This document shows, one piece after another, positions 1 to 7,885 of a stretch of 64,000 nt of DNA. Position numbers and translations under genes: made by a program. Every line of letters begins with the position of its first letter. Within the stretch, counting starts at the first letter, position 1. The notes beneath the pieces were generated by a model that saw nothing but the letters and a program-made list of their open reading frames with translations, was not told where the DNA came from and did no database searches. This stretch comes from Bacteroidaceae bacterium. GTDB lineage: Bacteria > Bacteroidota > Bacteroidia > Bacteroidales > Bacteroidaceae. The stretch lies in assembly GCA_017381015.1 (NCBI GenBank), contig JAFOCV010000139.1, positions 1 to 64,000 of the forward strand, in the 5' to 3' direction.

Positions 1-1
1 C

Positions 2-586
2 GGCGAATACATCGCAAGCAAGGGACTGAAGCAGCTCCACACTGCCGAAACAGAGAAATATGCACACGTAACATTCTTCTTCAACGGTGGTCGCGAAACT
101 CCCTACGAGGGCGAGGAGCGTATCTTGGTAGCTAGTCCCAAGGTTCAAACCTACGATTTGCAGCCCGAAATGAGCGCATTCGAGGTAAAGGACAAGTTGG
201 TAGAGGCTATCAAGGAAGACAAGTATGACTTCATCGTTGTTAACTTTGCAAATGGCGACATGGTGGGTCACACAGGTATCTACGAAGCTATTGAGAAGGC
301 CGTGAAGGCTGTTGACCAGTGCGTAAACGAGGTAGTAGAGGCAGCTAAGGCTACCGACTACGAGGTTATTATCATTGCCGACCATGGTAATGCCGACAAT
401 GCTCAGAATCCTGATGGTAGCGTAAATACTGCTCACTCTTTGAACCCTGTTCCATTCATCTACGTTACCGCCAACAAGGAGGCAAAGGTAGAGGACGGCG
501 TTTTGGCCGACGTAGCTCCCAGCATCTTGCACATCATGGGTCTTGAACAGCCCGAAGAGATGACAGGTAAGTGCCTTATCAAGTAA
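2..586 (+). CDS. gpmI: 2,3-bisphosphoglycerate-independent phosphoglycerate mutase (3' part)
   Basis: The reading frame is open from the window edge, so the 5' part is missing; 194 of roughly 500 residues are present. The enzyme interconverts 3- and 2-phosphoglycerate in glycolysis using two Mn ions and a phosphoserine. Visible family hallmarks are the [12 protein letters not shown] metal/substrate segment and the [10 protein letters not shown] segment with its metal-binding Asp-His, followed by the usual C-terminal [13 protein letters not shown] stretch (here [10 protein letters not shown]). The ung gene starts 26 bp after the stop, so the two may be cotranscribed. The identification is secure; only the length is limited by the window. 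Confidence 0.95.
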   Translation, partial: GEYIASKGLKQLHTAETEKYAHVTFFFNGGRETPYEGEERILVASPKVQTYDLQPEMSAFEVKDKLVEAIKEDKYDFIVVNFANGDMVGHTGIYEAIEKAVKAVDQCVNEVVEAAKATDYEVIIIADHGNADNAQNPDGSVNTAHSLNPVPFIYVTANKEAKVEDGVLADVAPSILHIMGLEQPEEMTGKCLIK

Positions 587-612
587 ATGCTCGAAAAGTG
601 AAAGAAATACGT

Positions 613-1263
613 ATGGAGGAGAGTTGGCGCACCCAGCTCTCCTCTGAGTTTCAAAAGCCATACTTCCTTCAACTCACGGATTTTGTTCGCAAGGAATATC
701 AAACCACCAGATGCTTTCCTCCTGGGGGGCAAATCTTTAATGCCTTTGACCAGACTCCGTTCAACGATGTAAAGGTGGTCATTCTTGGCCAAGACCCTTA
801 TCATGGCGATGGTCAGGCTCATGGATTGTGCTTTTCCGTATGTGATGGCATAGCCTTCCCTCCATCCCTAAGGAACATCTTTCAGGAAATACAGGCCGAG
901 ACAGGTGCTCCTATCCCCACAAGTGGAAATCTTACCCGATGGGCCAAGCAGGGAGTATTCTTGCTCAACACTTGTCTTACGGTCAGAGCACATCAGGCAT
1001 TCAGCCATTCGGGTATGGGTTGGGAGACGTTTACAGATGCCGTTATCAGTAAACTTTCTGCCGAACGCCAGGGATTGGTCTTCCTTTTGTGGGGAGCTCC
1101 TGCTGGTCGCAAAGCTAAACTTATAGATGCCACCAAGCATCTGATTCTCCAATGTGCTCACCCTAGCCCTCTTTCCGCTTATCGTGGATTCTTCGGATGC
1201 GGACATTTCAATGAGGCCAACAAATACCTAATCAGTCAAAATATTACTCCTATACAATGGTAG
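613..1263 (+). CDS. ung: uracil-DNA glycosylase, family 1
   Basis: Excises uracil from DNA as the first step of base-excision repair. The water-activating motif GQDPYHG is present with catalytic Asp at residue 61, and the leucine-loop motif HPSPLS has its His at residue 183; FLLWG and GFFGC segments also match the family. I chose the ATG at 613 (216 aa). The upstream in-frame ATG at 571 would overlap gpmI and add 14 residues unlike the family's N-terminus. The stop overlaps the start of the next gene by 7 bp, suggesting translational coupling with the DUF3109 protein. Confidence 0.95.
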   Translation: MEESWRTQLSSEFQKPYFLQLTDFVRKEYQTTRCFPPGGQIFNAFDQTPFNDVKVVILGQDPYHGDGQAHGLCFSVCDGIAFPPSLRNIFQEIQAETGAPIPTSGNLTRWAKQGVFLLNTCLTVRAHQAFSHSGMGWETFTDAVISKLSAERQGLVFLLWGAPAGRKAKLIDATKHLILQCAHPSPLSAYRGFFGCGHFNEANKYLISQNITPIQW

Positions 1264-1823
1264 ACAAAGATGCATTGCCACCAATGCTTATGGTGGGCGA
1301 CGTGATAGTACACACGGACATCGTTACGGAGCGCTTCTGTTGCGATATCTCCAAGTGTCATGGTCTCTGTTGCGAGGAGGGCGATGCCGGTGCACCTGTG
1401 ACCATGGAGGAGATTGCTGGCATAGAGAACGAACTAGACACTCTTTGGCCTTACCTTGGAGCTGGTGCCCAGGCAATGATAGACAAGCAAGGTGTGGCAT
1501 ATGCCGACCCCGATGGCGATATGGTAACTACTATCGTTGGCGGACGCGATTGCGCCTTCCGTGGATGTCGTGGATGCTTACTTTCTTGCAAACCTATCAG
1601 TTGCGACCTCTATCCCATCCGTGTGAAAGAGTTCGGTGGTGGCCTTGTGGGTATCAACTATCACCGTTGGGACATCTGCCGCGATGCCGTCCTTAAAGGC
1701 AAGGAGATGGACATGCCCCTGTACGTCTTCCTACGCTCTCCTCTCATCCGCCGCTTCGGTCAGGAGTGGTACGACGAACTCTGCCAGATGGTGGAGGAAC
1801 TCAAGGGACAAGGGCTTCTGTAA
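1257..1823 (+). CDS. DUF3109 family cysteine-rich protein
   Basis: A 188-residue cytoplasmic protein with many Cys residues. CCDISKCHGLCCEEGDAG lies near the N-terminus (about residues 28-45), with further clusters at CAFRGCRGCLLSC and the conserved-looking PISCDLYPIR. This pattern belongs to the DUF3109 group related to YkgJ-type proteins, which are thought to bind a metal or Fe-S centre; the biochemical function is unknown. It overlaps ung by 7 bp, so it is probably translated from the same mRNA. That linkage hints at a housekeeping role but proves nothing. Confidence 0.85.
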   Translation: MVDKDALPPMLMVGDVIVHTDIVTERFCCDISKCHGLCCEEGDAGAPVTMEEIAGIENELDTLWPYLGAGAQAMIDKQGVAYADPDGDMVTTIVGGRDCAFRGCRGCLLSCKPISCDLYPIRVKEFGGGLVGINYHRWDICRDAVLKGKEMDMPLYVFLRSPLIRRFGQEWYDELCQMVEELKGQGLL

Positions 1824-1909
1824 TTAAATATAAACAAAACTTTTGGATATCCTAAAGCCCTTGTTTGGGGAATAACACTGACAACATCTTAAATATAATT
1901 AATACCACT

Positions 1910-2773
1910 ATGAAGAAAACAATCCTTTTTGCTCTTATGCTCTTTGGCATGGTTCTTGGCATTCATGCACAGGTTCCTCAAACTTTGAACGATGGTTATA
2001 AACTGGTGTGGAACGACGAGTTTGATACACCCGGACGACCAAACCCTGCCAACTGGACATACGAACATGGTTTCGTGCGCAACCATGAGTGGCAATGGTA
2101 TCAAAGCGAGAATGCAACTGTTACAGAGGACGGAGTGCTCCTCATTACCGCTCGCCAGGAAGACCGCCCATGCCCCTGGTACCGAGAAGGAAGTAAGGAT
2201 TGGAAACACAATCGAAAGCGCATAGAATGTACTTCAGCAAGTGTTATAACGAGAGGTTTGCATGAATTCCTCTACGGACGCTTTGTCATCCGTGCCCGTA
2301 TACCTGCCAGCCGTGGTTCGTGGCCCGCAATATGGATGTTGGGAAGTAAAGCCAAGTATGGATGGCCTTCATGCGGAGAAGTAGATATCATGGAATACTA
2401 TCCCAAGCGTGGTGTGCCCAGCATACTGGCAAATGCATGTTGGGGTAACGATAAGGGCGGAAGCGTATGGGACGAAAGTGTTAAACCTTTCACACATTTT
2501 ACCGACAAAGACCCTCTTTGGGCAACACAGTTCCACATCTGGCGCATGGATTGGGATGAGGATTACATCCGCATATACCTTGACGACGAACTGCTCAACG
2601 AGATAGACCTCAGTAAGACCATCAACGGCAAGCATGGCCATGGTGACAATCCCTTCCACGCCCCTATGTACCTCCTTCTCAATCTAGCAATGGGTAGCAC
2701 CGGTGGCAAAGTAGACATGTCTGCCATGCCCATGAGATACGAGATAGATTACGTAAGAGTTTATCAGAACTAG
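1910..2773 (+). CDS. GH16 family endo-beta-glucanase (laminarinase/lichenase type)
   Basis: A secreted glycoside hydrolase of 287 residues. I start at ATG 1910 because it gives a clean signal peptide (MKKTILFALMLFGMVLGIHAQ); the upstream in-frame ATG at 1865 would add a polar leader. After LVWNDEFD at the mature N-terminus comes the GH16 signature EVDIME, with nucleophile Glu157, Asp159 and acid/base Glu162. This is the form found in retaining beta-1,3- and beta-1,3(4)-glucanases. RMDWDEDYIRIYLDD and the C-terminal YEIDYVRVYQ also fit the jelly-roll fold. The enzyme probably acts in the periplasm or at the cell surface. Exact substrate cannot be read from sequence. No SusC/D pair is nearby. 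Confidence 0.92.
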   Translation: MKKTILFALMLFGMVLGIHAQVPQTLNDGYKLVWNDEFDTPGRPNPANWTYEHGFVRNHEWQWYQSENATVTEDGVLLITARQEDRPCPWYREGSKDWKHNRKRIECTSASVITRGLHEFLYGRFVIRARIPASRGSWPAIWMLGSKAKYGWPSCGEVDIMEYYPKRGVPSILANACWGNDKGGSVWDESVKPFTHFTDKDPLWATQFHIWRMDWDEDYIRIYLDDELLNEIDLSKTINGKHGHGDNPFHAPMYLLLNLAMGSTGGKVDMSAMPMRYEIDYVRVYQN

Positions 2774-2784
2774 GGAGACCTTTT

Positions 2785-2804
2785 ATTCGGTTTTTCCGAA
2801 TTTT
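2785..2804 (+). terminator. short hairpin terminator after GH16 gene
   Basis: ATTCGG (2785-2790) and CCGAAT (2796-2801) form a six-base stem around a TTTTT loop. The stem is followed by a few T residues, 12 bp after the GH16 stop. The stem is short, so the call is moderate. Confidence 0.5.
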
Positions 2805-2918
2805 CTGGCCGGGAATCAGCTTTATCAGATGTAAAAACATGCCCAAAGTGTAGTCAGCGAACACAACCTCAACTATGCCAGTCTTCTGGAACTGGCTCTA
2901 CAGGCCAATTCTGAGCAA

Positions 2919-3068
2919 GGGTGTAGTCAGTGAGTCAGTAAGTCAGTACATATTTTTTATTCACCTCTATTACTATAAAGAAATTTTTTTATAGTATAAT
3001 ATTATATAAAATATAGGTAAGGTGTAGTCAGAAATCTACTGACACTACTGACTTACTGACTACACCTT
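2919..3068. repeat. imperfect inverted repeat built from GTCAGT units
   Basis: The left arm (2921-2948) reads GTGTAGTCAGTGAGTCAGTA and onward. The right arm (about 3036-3066) is nearly its reverse complement, containing CTGACACTACTGACTTACTG. The arms flank a very AT-rich spacer with runs of A/T. A partial third copy, GGTGTAGTCAG, lies at 3021-3031. The same element recurs once more at 57014-57045. There is no ORF in it. It occupies most of the gap between the GH16 gene and tRNA-Lys. Confidence 0.75.
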
Positions 3069-3136
3069 TGGAATGATACAATTATCCAGATGCTAGTGAG
3101 GGGTTGTGGCAAACTCATAATGTTTGGTACACACAT

Positions 3137-3175
3137 AAAAAAGACAGGAAGATAACATTACTGTATCTTCCTGTC
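3137..3175 (-). terminator. Rho-independent terminator of tRNA-Lys
   Basis: GACAGGAAGATA (3143-3154) and TATCTTCCTGTC (3164-3175) form a perfect 12-bp stem with a 9-nt loop. On the minus strand this is followed by six T residues (3137-3142). It sits just downstream of the tRNA's CCA end. Confidence 0.92.
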
Positions 3176-3177
3176 TG

Positions 3178-3253
3178 TGGTAACCCGCTCGGGGTTCGAA
3201 CCCGAGACCCCTTCATTAAAAGTGAAGTGCTCTACCTACTGAGCTAGCGAGTC
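3178..3253 (-). tRNA. tRNA-Lys (anticodon TTT)
   Basis: On the minus strand the acceptor arms GACTCGC and GCGGGTT pair with G-U wobbles. The D arm is GCTCAGTAGGTAGAGC. The anticodon stem is CTTCA/TGAAG around the loop CTTTTAA (anticodon TTT), and the T arm is CTCGGGTTCGAACCCCGAG. The discriminator base A is followed by an encoded CCA (3178-3180). A strong terminator follows directly. Confidence 0.97.
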
Positions 3254-3337
3254 AACCTGAGATGCTAATCTTTCTCATTAGCGGGTGCAAAGGTATAACA
3301 AAAAAATGAATTGGACAAATAATAAGTGTAAAAAATA

Positions 3338-3922
3338 CTAATTATTGTTTATTGTTAACCTTTGGCTAGATGGATCGTAATGTACGTAATATCTGTAAAG
3401 GGAGCGCCCATTGTCCCCTTGAGAAATAATTCCTTGGTTGTTTAGGTCGTAGGTACGATTGCATGTGGCGCAAGTGGCACTACCTCCCGTTTTTAACTCT
3501 AAACGCTTGGTGATATGAAAATCTCTGTGGCAATTTGAGCATGATAAATCAAAGCAAATTACCTGGCTTTCTGAGGCCAGCATTTCAGGTATGATGGGTA
3601 GGCCTACAATTAGTCCTGTACCTCCAAGTCCTAATTGAAAATTATTATATCCTTGTATTGCCGTCCATGGTATTTCATCAGTGTGTGATGGTGTGCTAGG
3701 ACTCTTGATAAGGTATCTTTGTGCTCCAACGGTGATAGAGCAAAATTCACCCAATGAAGTGCATGCACGATAGAGATTAGGTGCGGCACTAACAGGTTTG
3801 TATGTAAACTTGGCTCGAAAATCAGAGTACTTGTCTATTGCTTCTTGGCAAGAAGAGAAAATGCTGATTGACAGGAGTACAACCAGCATTTTTATAAAGG
3901 ATATGAATTTTGTTCTTCTCAT
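3338..3922 (-). CDS. putative lipoprotein with CxxC pairs, unknown function
   Basis: A 194-residue exported protein. The N-terminus (MRRTKFISFIKMLVVLLSIS...SSC) is a lipoprotein signal with the lipidation Cys at about residue 25. The C-terminal half carries two Cys pairs, SCSNCH and ATCATC (C-x2-C each), separated by about 22 residues and followed by RTYDLN. That spacing would suit a zinc ribbon or a degenerate Rieske-like metal site. I do not recognise a named family. It begins 2 bp after the argH stop and should be cotranscribed with pyrE and argH. A metabolic link to arginine synthesis is not implied by sequence. Confidence 0.75.
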   Translation of the reverse strand: MRRTKFISFIKMLVVLLSISIFSSCQEAIDKYSDFRAKFTYKPVSAAPNLYRACTSLGEFCSITVGAQRYLIKSPSTPSHTDEIPWTAIQGYNNFQLGLGGTGLIVGLPIIPEMLASESQVICFDLSCSNCHRDFHITKRLELKTGGSATCATCNRTYDLNNQGIISQGDNGRSLYRYYVHYDPSSQRLTINNN

Positions 3923-3924
3923 TG

Positions 3925-5259
3925 TTATGACAGGAGGGCATTCATGGCTTGGTCGATGCGCTCAAAGTGGAAATCATTTACGATAGAATCCATCAGTTGA
4001 GCAATCTCTTGGTTGCACAGATTGCCTATGCTTCCTTCGTGGGTGTGCTGGATGTTCTTGTTGGGTGTGAACTTGCCAGCTTCGATGTCAAGACCTACCT
4101 TCTTGTATGCATCGCGGAAAGGCATTCCTTCGGTGGCTAGACGATTGACCTCCTCTACTGAGAAGATTAGGTCGTAGCGAGAATCGGAGAGGATGTCTTC
4201 ATTAACGGTCATTTCGCGAATGATGTATGCTGACATTTGTAGGCAATCTCTTAATTCCTGGAATGCTGGTAAGAATACTTCCTTGATGATTTGAAGGTCA
4301 CGGAAATATCCCGAAGGCAGATTGTTCATAATCATCATAATCTGCTGGGGTAGTGTTTGAAGTTTGTTGCACTTAGCTCGTGTAAGTTCAAACACATCGG
4401 GATTTTTCTTGTGAGGCATGATGCTACTACCAGTGGTACATTCCTTGGGGAGGTGTACGAAGGCAAAATTCTGAGAATTGAAGAGACAAGCATCGAAGGC
4501 CATTTTGCTAACAGTACTGGCTACAGATGCCATAGCGAATGCTACGTTGCGCTCGGTTTTGCCGCGTCCCATCTGTGCGTATACCACGTTGTAATCCATT
4601 GAGTCGAAGCCGAGCAGTTGAGTGGTCATGCTACGATTCAAGGGGAAGCTGCTACCATAACCAGCGGCAGAACCAAGGGGATTGCGATTGGTTTGACGAT
4701 AAGCTGCCTGAAGCATCATCATATCGTCTACGAGAGATTCGGCATAAGCACCAAACCAAAGGCCGAAGCTAGAAGGCATGGCTATCTGCAGGTGAGTATA
4801 TCCTGGCATGAGGACATGTTTGTATCGCTCGCTTTGTGCCTGAAGAGCCTTGAATAGAGAAAGGACGTCCTCGACGATGAGACGCAATTGGCGACGGGTG
4901 AATAGGCGAAGGTCTACAAGTACCTGGTCATTGCGTGAACGGCCAGAGTGTATCTTCTTGCCCATCTCACCAAGGGCTTTGGTGAGCATGAGTTCCACTT
5001 GTGAGTGAACATCCTCGCAACCATCCTCAATGATGAAATCTCCATTTACCGCCTGAGCGTGTATCTTCTTTAATTCTGCTAGCAAAGCAACAAGTTCCTC
5101 TTTCTCAAGAAGACCAATGCTTTCAAGCATGGTGATGTGGGCCATAGAGCCCACAACATCATCTTGTGCTAGGTAGAGGTCCAACTCGCGGTCGCGACCA
5201 ACGGTGTACCTTTCTATTTCTGCGTTAATTTCAAAACCTTTATCCCAAAGTTTTGCCAT
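3925..5259 (-). CDS. argH: argininosuccinate lyase
   Basis: Splits argininosuccinate to arginine and fumarate, the last step of arginine biosynthesis, in the cytoplasm as a homotetramer. The fumarase/lyase superfamily signature GSSIMPHKKNPD is at residues 277-288 and contains the catalytic Ser loop. SGRSRNDQV (105-113) and GYTHLQIAMP (153-162, with the conserved Thr-His) are the other two conserved regions. The 444-residue length is normal for the Bacteroides-type enzyme. It lies in a leftward cluster after pyrE and the SRPBCC gene. No other arg genes are in the window. Confidence 0.97.
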   Translation of the reverse strand: MAKLWDKGFEINAEIERYTVGRDRELDLYLAQDDVVGSMAHITMLESIGLLEKEELVALLAELKKIHAQAVNGDFIIEDGCEDVHSQVELMLTKALGEMGKKIHSGRSRNDQVLVDLRLFTRRQLRLIVEDVLSLFKALQAQSERYKHVLMPGYTHLQIAMPSSFGLWFGAYAESLVDDMMMLQAAYRQTNRNPLGSAAGYGSSFPLNRSMTTQLLGFDSMDYNVVYAQMGRGKTERNVAFAMASVASTVSKMAFDACLFNSQNFAFVHLPKECTTGSSIMPHKKNPDVFELTRAKCNKLQTLPQQIMMIMNNLPSGYFRDLQIIKEVFLPAFQELRDCLQMSAYIIREMTVNEDILSDSRYDLIFSVEEVNRLATEGMPFRDAYKKVGLDIEAGKFTPNKNIQHTHEGSIGNLCNQEIAQLMDSIVNDFHFERIDQAMNALLS

Positions 5260-5317
5260 AGTCGTTTGTTAAATTATGATAATTTGGCTTACGCAACCAT
5301 TCTCCCTTCAGAGAGAG

Positions 5318-5806
5318 CTAGTAAGGAAGCTGAGAAAGCACTTGTGCCAATCCTTCGGGAGCTTTTTCCAACTTAGATTCAATCATCTTGCGGATGAAGA
5401 AGTTGAGCTCTGCACCAATGGTAACCTTCAGACGGCTGGTATTCTCATCATTGGGCAACATCTGAATCCAAAGGGTAACTTGAATGGGAGCACCCTCCAA
5501 TTCCATCTTGACAAGTTTAGGCTCAGCACGCTCTACGATACGTAGTGTGATATCACCCAAGGGACCGATGTGACCAGAGAGGGTATCCTGAGTAAGCTCT
5601 AGGTTGCGGATATTATTGCGCAACTTTTGGAACTGCTCTGGAGTGGGACGCTTGTCGGCAGGAACCTGGCTATTGATAAGTTCTTCAAAGCGAGGATCGT
5701 CAACTTTTTCCTTCAGAGGTTGGATGTTGTTGAGGTCAGAAAGGCGTGCATATACTCGTTCTACGGGAGCATAGACGGTCTTTACGGAACTTTCGTATTT
5801 ATTCAT
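5318..5806 (-). CDS. SRPBCC/START-like domain protein
   Basis: A 162-residue cytoplasmic protein starting at MNKYESSVKTVYAPVERVYARLSDL. An earlier in-frame ATG at 5860 would overlap the end of pyrE and is unlikely. The YESSVKTVYAPVERVYARLSD opening and alternating beta-rich segments through IGPLGDITLRIVE to the long C-terminal helix fit the polyketide-cyclase/START helix-grip fold, which encloses small hydrophobic ligands. The ligand is unknown. It lies between pyrE and argH with short gaps (41 and 58 bp), as in many Bacteroidales, so it is probably part of the same transcript. Confidence 0.8.
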   Translation of the reverse strand: MNKYESSVKTVYAPVERVYARLSDLNNIQPLKEKVDDPRFEELINSQVPADKRPTPEQFQKLRNNIRNLELTQDTLSGHIGPLGDITLRIVERAEPKLVKMELEGAPIQVTLWIQMLPNDENTSRLKVTIGAELNFFIRKMIESKLEKAPEGLAQVLSQLPY

Positions 5807-5847
5807 AAATGTATTGTCTAAAAAGTGGGTAAGTGTGTTGTCTTCTA

Positions 5848-6480
5848 TTAGCCTTGCCACTCAGATGGAGCCTTGCGCCACTGGTTGAGAAGTTCTACTT
5901 CCTCCTCCTTGATATAACCAGTGCTTAGGGCCTGAGCAACAACTGCCTCGTAGTTGGTAAGGGTAACAAGCTCTACGTTGACATCCTTGAAAGCCTTCTC
6001 TGCCACGTCAAAACCATAGGTGTATGAGGCAACCATGCCCACTACCTCGCAACCATAATTGCGGATGGCTTCAACTGCCTTCAAAGAGCTGCCGCCAGTG
6101 CTGATAAGGTCTTCTACTACAACTACCTTAGTGCCGGGCTTCAACTCACCCTCGATAAGGTTCTCAAGACCGTGATCCTTGGGTTTTGAACGAACATACA
6201 CGAAGGGTAGGTTCAATGTATCAGCTACCATGGCACCCTGAGGAATAGCACCAGTAGCTACACCGGCAACTGCCTCTGCCTCGGGGAAACGCTCCATGAT
6301 GAGACGAGCTGTCTCAATTTTAACGAAAGAACGGAGGTCGGGGTATGATAGAGTTTTACGATTGTCGCAATAGAAGGGAGACTTCCAACCGCTTGCCCAT
6401 GTGAAGGGATTGGTGGGTTGAAGCTTGATAGCCTTGACTTTCAATAGCTTGTCGGCAAAAATAGATTCTAATGTCTTCAT
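5848..6480 (-). CDS. pyrE: orotate phosphoribosyltransferase
   Basis: Transfers phosphoribose from PRPP to orotate to make OMP in pyrimidine synthesis. The PRPP-binding motif VVVVEDLISTGGSS is at residues 119-132, and the catalytic-loop region RSKPKDHG is at about 98-104. GVATGAIPQGAMVADTL also matches the family. Length (210 aa) is typical. It is first in a leftward cluster with a Bacteroidetes-type -7 box 41 bp upstream of the start codon. Confidence 0.96.
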   Translation of the reverse strand: MKTLESIFADKLLKVKAIKLQPTNPFTWASGWKSPFYCDNRKTLSYPDLRSFVKIETARLIMERFPEAEAVAGVATGAIPQGAMVADTLNLPFVYVRSKPKDHGLENLIEGELKPGTKVVVVEDLISTGGSSLKAVEAIRNYGCEVVGMVASYTYGFDVAEKAFKDVNVELVTLTNYEAVVAQALSTGYIKEEEVELLNQWRKAPSEWQG

Positions 6481-6520
6481 ATCAATATATTTTTAGTGGT
6501 TTATAAATTTCTTGTCCTTG

Positions 6521-6528
6521 CAAAGATA
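6521..6528 (-). promoter_or_regulatory. -7 box (TATCTTTG) for pyrE
   Basis: Read on the minus strand the bases are TATCTTTG, an exact match to the Bacteroidetes TAnnTTTG box, placed so that the leader would be about 30-35 nt. No clear TTTG element is seen 19-20 bp further upstream. Confidence 0.6.
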
Positions 6529-6550
6529 GTGTTTTTTTATTAATAATGTG

Positions 6551-7024
6551 TTATGATTCGTCTATAAATTTTGTGATTTCGTGCAATTCAAATCCACGTT
6601 GTATGGCAAATCGTATGATTTTTGTCCTTGCTTCATAGCTTTCGGTTTCCGGCAAGGTGCGTTGCTTGCTTTCGATCACGCCTTTCAGGACCTCTTCGTA
6701 TTCGTGTTGAGGAATGTTGCTCAAAGCCTCGTTTATTTCCGCTTCGGGGATATGCTGAAAGTAAAGCATATTTTTGATTTTTACTCGTCCCCAGTGAGCA
6801 AATCTAAACTTGTCGTTGACGTAGGCCCTGGCATATCTTGATTCGTCAATAAATTTCTCGTCGATGAGGCGATCGATAATTTTGTCTATATCAGATGTAC
6901 AAATGCCCCATTTTTTGAGCTTGTTGGTAATATCATAGATGCAATGCTCGGATGTGCTACAAAGCGAGGCAGCCCGTTGGAGGGCCTGCTCATAGCTGAG
7001 CGTACGCGATGCGATTTTTGCCAT
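6551..7024 (-). CDS. recX: regulatory protein RecX
   Basis: RecX binds RecA filaments and limits recombinase activity. This 157-residue protein has the family's tandem three-helix repeats: ALQRAASLCSTSEHCIYDITNKLKKWG, IDRLIDEKFIDESRYARAYV with the characteristic DESRYA, and KIKNMLYFQHIPEAEINEAL. I chose MAKIASRTLSYEQAL at 7024; the longer frame reads far into prmC. It overlaps the 3' end of prmC by 35 bp, so translation is probably coupled. recA itself is not in the window. Confidence 0.9.
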   Translation of the reverse strand: MAKIASRTLSYEQALQRAASLCSTSEHCIYDITNKLKKWGICTSDIDKIIDRLIDEKFIDESRYARAYVNDKFRFAHWGRVKIKNMLYFQHIPEAEINEALSNIPQHEYEEVLKGVIESKQRTLPETESYEARTKIIRFAIQRGFELHEITKFIDES

Positions 7025-7814
7025 ATTGGTCGTTGATGATAATTGGGTCCTTGAAACCAAAGGAAGTGAGCAATTGTTTGATTTTATCTGGGAAAGCCTG
7101 GTTGATTTCCAGGCAAATCCATCCACCGGGATTCAAATGAGACAGGGCGTATGAAACGATGGCACGATAGAAAATCAAGGGGTCGGAATCGGGAACGAAG
7201 AGTGCTATATGAGGCTCGTGCATGAGCACATTGAAGCGCATGTTATTTGCTTCGCTTGCACAAACGTAGGGAGGATTGCTCACAATTATATCCCACTTAT
7301 CCGAACAAGGAGATGGGTGTAAGATATTTTCGTGAATAAAACTTATCTCTGCACCAAGGTTGCTGGCATTCTTAGTTGCTATGCTCAATGCGTCCTCTGA
7401 AATATCCATGGCAGATAGTTTGTAGCCCTCCAAAGCAAGTGAAATGGCTATACAACCACTGCCTGTCCCGATGTCCAGAATTTGCGTCTGAGCAGGCACT
7501 CTATCGCCAGCAAGTGAGATTACGGTCTTTACCAACTCCTCTGTTTCGGGTCTGGGAATCAGTACGCCAGGTGCCACGCTGAATCTATGCCCATAAAAAT
7601 CTGCAAAGCCCAAAATGTATTGTATAGGCTCGAATTTTTTGAGACGCTCCAGGATTTCCTTCAGTTGCTCTTGTTTTTCTTCGGAAATTTGGCTATCTTT
7701 GCCAAGCAATATGTCGGTATGGGACAAGCCAAAGCGCTCCTCCATAACCATGCGATAGAGAGCGTAGGCCTCCCTTTCTTCATAGTGATCTTCAAGTTCT
7801 TGTTTCCAATTCAT
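6990..7814 (-). CDS. prmC: peptide chain release factor N5-glutamine methyltransferase
   Basis: Methylates the Gln of the GGQ motif in release factors. The SAM-binding motif ILDIGTGSG is at residues 112-120 and the glutamine-methyltransferase signature NPPYV at 180-184. LIPRPETEELV (85-95) is a PrmC hallmark. Length (274 aa) is typical. A consensus promoter ends only a few bases before the ATG, which would leave almost no leader. It overlaps recX downstream. Confidence 0.95.
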   Translation of the reverse strand: MNWKQELEDHYEEREAYALYRMVMEERFGLSHTDILLGKDSQISEEKQEQLKEILERLKKFEPIQYILGFADFYGHRFSVAPGVLIPRPETEELVKTVISLAGDRVPAQTQILDIGTGSGCIAISLALEGYKLSAMDISEDALSIATKNASNLGAEISFIHENILHPSPCSDKWDIIVSNPPYVCASEANNMRFNVLMHEPHIALFVPDSDPLIFYRAIVSYALSHLNPGGWICLEINQAFPDKIKQLLTSFGFKDPIIINDQYGKNRIAYAQL

Positions 7815-7818
7815 GCCC

Positions 7819-7850
7819 CAAAGGTACGATTAAGTGCTGAAAGAAACAAA
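7819..7850 (-). promoter_or_regulatory. Bacteroidetes promoter of prmC
   Basis: On the minus strand TTTG (7850-7847) is followed after 20 bp by TACCTTTG (7826-7819), both consensus elements. The ATG is at 7814, so transcription should start at or within a few bases of the start codon. Confidence 0.75.
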
Positions 7851-7885
7851 GAAAAGAGTATAGTATTTTCACAAATGGCTAAAAA

